A DNA stretch of 11,383 nucleotides, taken from assembly GCA_036939975.1 (NCBI GenBank), contig JALLPB010001540.1, positions 1-11,383 of the forward strand. Direction: 5' to 3'. The notes under the pieces were generated by a model. It saw only the letters and a program-made list of their open reading frames with translations. It ran no database searches and was not told the origin of the DNA. Both the position numbers and the translations under genes were made by a program. This document shows positions 9,119 through 11,383 of the stretch, piece by piece. Position 1 is the first letter of the stretch, and the number at the start of each line of letters is the position of its first letter. The DNA is from Cyclostephanos tholiformis (taxonomy: Eukaryota; Bacillariophyta; Thalassiosirophyceae; Thalassiosirales; Thalassiosiraceae).

Positions 9119-10201
9119 TGTCAACTAATTTATCCCAACCATCCTTGCTCATAAATTTTATAGCAAGACCATCATTGTTAAAATTACTTTATGCTCACCG
9201 AGTTCCTCAAATTTCATCCATCTTTCAGGCGGGGCAATGATGACTGGAATGCGTGCATCCCCCACTCAGCCAGCAGTCATGTCACGTGCAATATTTTGCT
9301 CATGAAAATTTGGAATGTGTACCAAATCCTGTGATGATTTTATCAGATAATCTCATGTTACCTTACCAAAATCAGAGTCAACTGTGCATTGTGCACCATC
9401 CCGGTTGTACACCAATTTAAGTTTGTCATATAAACCCCATAGTCAGCAATCTGACTGTCATGGATGGGGCCGGAAATGTTTACATAGGCAATAGGAATAG
9501 TCCCATCTGGGCAGAAACATAAAACTGAAGAAACATAATGATCATGGGTCCAACCATTATAAAACTGCTCTTGAATCAGAGCATCACCAGACTGCTCTAA
9601 AGTCAACTTCAATCCGTCCATTGTGCACCAGACATCTGTAAGAAATGGGTGCCGACTGCGTACCATGGCTTTATATTCCTCAATCTTTTCCAAGTTTGGA
9701 ATATTCATACTAGCCCACTTATTTTTCCTGAGCACCATCACTATTATCCATTTTCCAAATGTCAAGTAGTCGTCAAGGTTGGAGTACATCATCCCAAAAA
9801 TAAGCTGCAGTGCCATTAACAACCCCCTTGTTTTAGCCTATGCCAGGACAAGACCAAGACTGTCTTCTGGGCGAATCTTCCACTTTCTTCCCTTATCTTT
9901 TTGTTTCTCCAATTCAAAGCACAATGTCCCAGAAGGAATAAAGGGTGTATATGAATCAAAAATGGGGGCAAATATTGCACAAAGAGATGCAAAAGAAGCA
10001 CAGTCGTAACCAGTTAGCATTATCATCCCCTGATTGTTCCGGGATTCATAGATCTTTCACCAGGTGCTCTCAGAGATGTTGCAAAGACAACATCTAGAAA
10101 TTTTCCTTTGCTGTATCCGACGTTCTGTTCAGAAATTGTTTGCGATATTGAGAATGGATCTGGTTTTGGCGAACCTCATCATGATTGACATCATCATAAA
10201 T
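9119..10201 (-). pseudogene. PIF/Harbinger DDE transposase (DDE_Tnp_4-like), several stops and frameshifts
   Basis: Endonuclease remnant of a PIF/Harbinger-type transposon, minus strand. It begins at 10201 with IYDDVNHDEVRQNQ and QYRKQFLNRTSDTAKENF, shifts frame near 10097 to LDVVFATSLRAPGE, and shifts again near 10045 to SRNNQGMIMLTGYDCASF, IFAPIFDSYTPFIPSG and IRPEDSLGLVLA. A TAG at 9838-9840 interrupts an otherwise continuous frame (most simply TGG to TAG), which continues AKTRGLLMALQLIFGM, HPFLTDVWCTMDGLKLTLEQ, QFYNGWTHDHYVSSVLCF and ISGPIHDSQIADYGVY. After a frameshift near 9395 come TVDSDFGKV (9365-9382), TGA 9353-9355, DYLIKSSQ, KFEELGEHKVILTMMVLL and ARMVGIN, then TAG 9125-9127. The Asp in CTMDGLK and the Asp of HDSQIAD fit DDE positions. 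The longest intact stretch is 9358-9822. It is certainly dead as read. Confidence 0.85.
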
Positions 10202-10225
10202 CTAGAGAGCAATAAAGAAAAAATT
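10202..10225 (-). other. Candidate splice acceptor before the transposase exon
   Basis: Reading the minus strand, a pyrimidine tract (TTTTTTCTTTATTGCTCTC) ends in TAG at 10202-10204, immediately before the first recognisable transposase residues (IYDDVNHDE). The frame is closed by that TAG if unspliced. This suggests the original gene had an intron here and an upstream exon beyond about 10225. No clear upstream exon was recognised. Confidence 0.4.
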
Positions 10226-10290
10226 CCATTCAGCCATCACTGAGGGGGACAAAGGAAATAGCAAGGCTGGAAGGAATTCTTGTTGCGTCA

Positions 10291-10379
10291 GACATAAATT
10301 TTATGTTTATGTCAAGGACATAAAAATTTATGTCTGCATTTTAGGACAAAACATAAAATATGTTTTTATCATTTATGTC
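10291..10379. repeat. AT-rich inverted repeats of GACATAAA
   Basis: GACATAAATTT at 10291-10301 pairs AAATTTATGTC at 10324-10334, with GTTTATGTCAAGGACATAAA folding between. A second weaker set follows, ACATAAAATATGT near 10350 and ATTTATGTCT at 10371-10380. The motif ACATAAA or its complement occurs at least seven times in 90 bases. This could be a small hairpin element or an AT-rich satellite fragment. No coding potential was seen. Confidence 0.6.
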
Positions 10380-10416
10380 TCTACAATAATTTATGTTTTT
10401 GTGTTTTTAGGATTGC

Positions 10417-10642
10417 TTCACTAACTATAGTTTTGATGTACAAGCAAATTTGGTCTGCAAAGTATCTCGTACTAGGTCCCTAGTATAAATTATATTTTTA
10501 TGAATCAAGTCAGTAGCTTGAACTGTTGTAGCTAGTAACTATATTTTTGAGGTATCAGACATGTTAGGCTCTGAAGTAAGTCATACGAGATCCCATGTTC
10601 TTTGTTGGATTTTTATCAACCGAGTTAGTAACTGCAATCAAG
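10417..10642. repeat. Tandem units of about 114 bp with GTTAGTAAC-type boxes (right array)
   Basis: Two units begin at about 10421 (CTAACTATAGTTTTGATGTA) and 10535 (GTAACTATATTTTTGAGGTA), 114 bases apart. Each ends in a related block: ATTTTTATGAATCAAGTCAG at 10493 and ATTTTTATCAACCGAGTTAG at 10609. GTTAGTAAC at 10624-10632 is the reverse complement of the left-array box. Period and motif match the left array in opposite orientation, suggesting inverted subterminal repeats of the Harbinger-like element. Confidence 0.55.
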
Positions 10643-10696
10643 ATAAAGAATAAAGAAAATCATTCAAATACCTACCTTTCTCGAAATTCATATTTC

Positions 10697-11211
10697 GTGG
10701 CAGTCCCGGATTTTTTCCCTTTTTCTTGTGCAGGCCTTTTTTCCAAACATACATTTTTAGTTGTTCATGGGCAGCACACCATAAAATTATAATTTCATTT
10801 GCAGCACTAATTCATTTCTCTTTTCCTGTGCAGCACGAAATTATTTTTTTCCTTTTTTTCATGCCCGAAATTCCTTTTGCGTGTCTTTGAAAAATCTATT
10901 TCTAGAGCAGCACTAAATTCTTGATATTCTGTTGGAATGGTCATTTTATGTGTCACATCAGTCCCAGTTTGTTGATGATTTTGGTCATTCGTGAGCAGCA
11001 CTAAATAAAATTTGCAATTCCAGAGCAGCATTCAATGATTAGTTGACAATCTTAATGTTTAATACTTCTTTTAGAGTGTTCCTTAGCAGCATGAAAATCC
11101 AAATAATGTATTTTGCTTGCATTCAATGGACTATTTTTTGCTCTGAATGGTTTTTTTCGTAGCGGGCCACACACTTCCCAAAAAAGTATTTCATTACTTC
11201 CCTAGCAGCAC
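10697..11211. repeat. Degenerate array of GCAGCAC boxes phased at about 30 bp
   Basis: GCAGCAC or close variants begin at 10700 (GCAGTCC), 10730 (GCAGGCC), 10771, 10801, 10830, about 10860 (CATGCCCGAAA), 10907, 10995, 11025, 11086 and 11205. Many gaps are close to 30 or a multiple of it (30, 30, 29, 30, 88, 30, 61, 119). Each box is often followed by a short A/T-rich tail (TAAATT, GAAATT) and a T/C-rich run. It looks like an old minisatellite. Several boxes resemble 3' splice sites (CTTGTGCAGG, CCTGTGCAGC), but no exon follows. Confidence 0.55.
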
Positions 11212-11227
11212 AGCAGCCATGGCTTGA

Positions 11228-11383
11228 TATGAGAATCCAACTAAGACCCCTCATATTGCCCTTGCCCCTCCTCCTTCAGTGGGCAGCCAGTCCATTGGGT
11301 CAGTAACTCACTCATCTTGCAGTCAGCGGAGGCTGCAGAATCCAGATACAGTGTCTCTGGCTGCATCTGCTTGGTCTGTGTCT
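11228..11383 (+). other. Open reading stretch running off the right edge
   Basis: After ATG 11219, GCT and TGA, the frame stays open for 52 codons to the end of the window, reading for example YENPTKTPHIALAPPPS and SQRRLQNPDTVSLAASAW. Base composition becomes richer in G and C than the repeat to its left. There is no internal Met, so if it is coding it must be entered by splicing or lie inside a longer broken gene. No family was recognised. An open run of this length can arise by chance. Confidence 0.2.

Larger units (their letters stand above)
8228..10642. mobile_element. Degraded PIF/Harbinger-like DNA transposon
   Basis: Proposed extent of one element. It holds a minus-strand DDE transposase remnant and a + strand Met/Gln-rich companion remnant in convergent orientation, flanked by GTTACTAAC repeats on the left and GTTAGTAAC-type repeats on the right. 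PIF/Harbinger elements typically encode a transposase plus a Myb/SANT-like partner. AATCAAG occurs just outside each array (8223-8229 and 10636-10642), but Harbinger target duplications are normally 3 bp, so this may be chance. The outer limits are inference. Confidence 0.55.

Noticed and set aside
9779..10009. Plus-strand frame of 76 residues
   Set aside because: It overlaps the clearly recognisable minus-strand Harbinger transposase.
8228..10642. LTR retrotransposon with direct long repeats
   Set aside because: No reverse transcriptase, integrase or protease motifs; the flanking repeats are inverted rather than direct, and the gene is a DDE transposase of Harbinger type.
10697..11211. CRISPR-like array
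   Set aside because: The repeats are short, degenerate and not separated by uniform unique spacers; the context is eukaryotic with no cas genes. A decayed minisatellite explains it better.

Overview
The window looks like nuclear DNA of a eukaryote, most likely a stramenopile alga such as a diatom. The evidence is a 73-bp GT-AG intron with a branch-point-like CTGAC, AATAAA just after a stop codon, no ribosome binding sites or operons, and decayed piggyBac-like and PIF/Harbinger-like transposases that resemble lineages I recall from diatom and oomycete genomes. The organism call is inference. No cellular RNA gene or CRISPR array was seen.

Layout. (1) 1-2800 holds the only intact gene, on the + strand: a Mut-7/EXD3/WRN-type DEDDy 3'-5' exonuclease. 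Its last catalytic motif lies on a second exon (2606-2786) that a simple open-frame scan misses. The frame is open to the left edge, so its 5' end may lie outside. (2) 2901-4574 is a degraded minus-strand coding region that I do not recognise. It contains a Cys-rich patch, an Asp/Glu/Lys-rich part and a 92-bp tandem duplication. (3) 4816-5025 is a foldback palindrome with almost no spacer, like a foldback MITE. (4) 5204-7685 is a frameshifted + strand piggyBac-like transposase with an extra N-terminal domain and a Cys/His-rich C-terminal segment. (5) 7800-8160 is a second, weaker palindrome. (6) 8228-10642 is a degraded PIF/Harbinger-like element. It carries a minus-strand DDE transposase (9119-10201) convergent with the C-terminal end of a + strand Met/Gln-rich companion gene (8594-9022). 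Both flanks carry GTTACTAAC-bearing tandem units of about 114 bp, in opposite orientation on the two sides. (7) 10291-10379 holds AT-rich hairpins. (8) 10697-11211 is a degenerate array of GCAGCAC boxes phased at about 30 bp. (9) 11228-11383 is an open stretch running off the right edge.

The window therefore reads as one housekeeping-type gene beside a graveyard of class II transposons and palindromic repeats. I see no intact multi-gene system. The best leads are the exonuclease's large unassigned N-terminal region, the foldback palindrome, the inverted about 114-bp end repeats of the Harbinger-like element, the about 30-bp phased array and the unrecognised minus-strand gene remnant.
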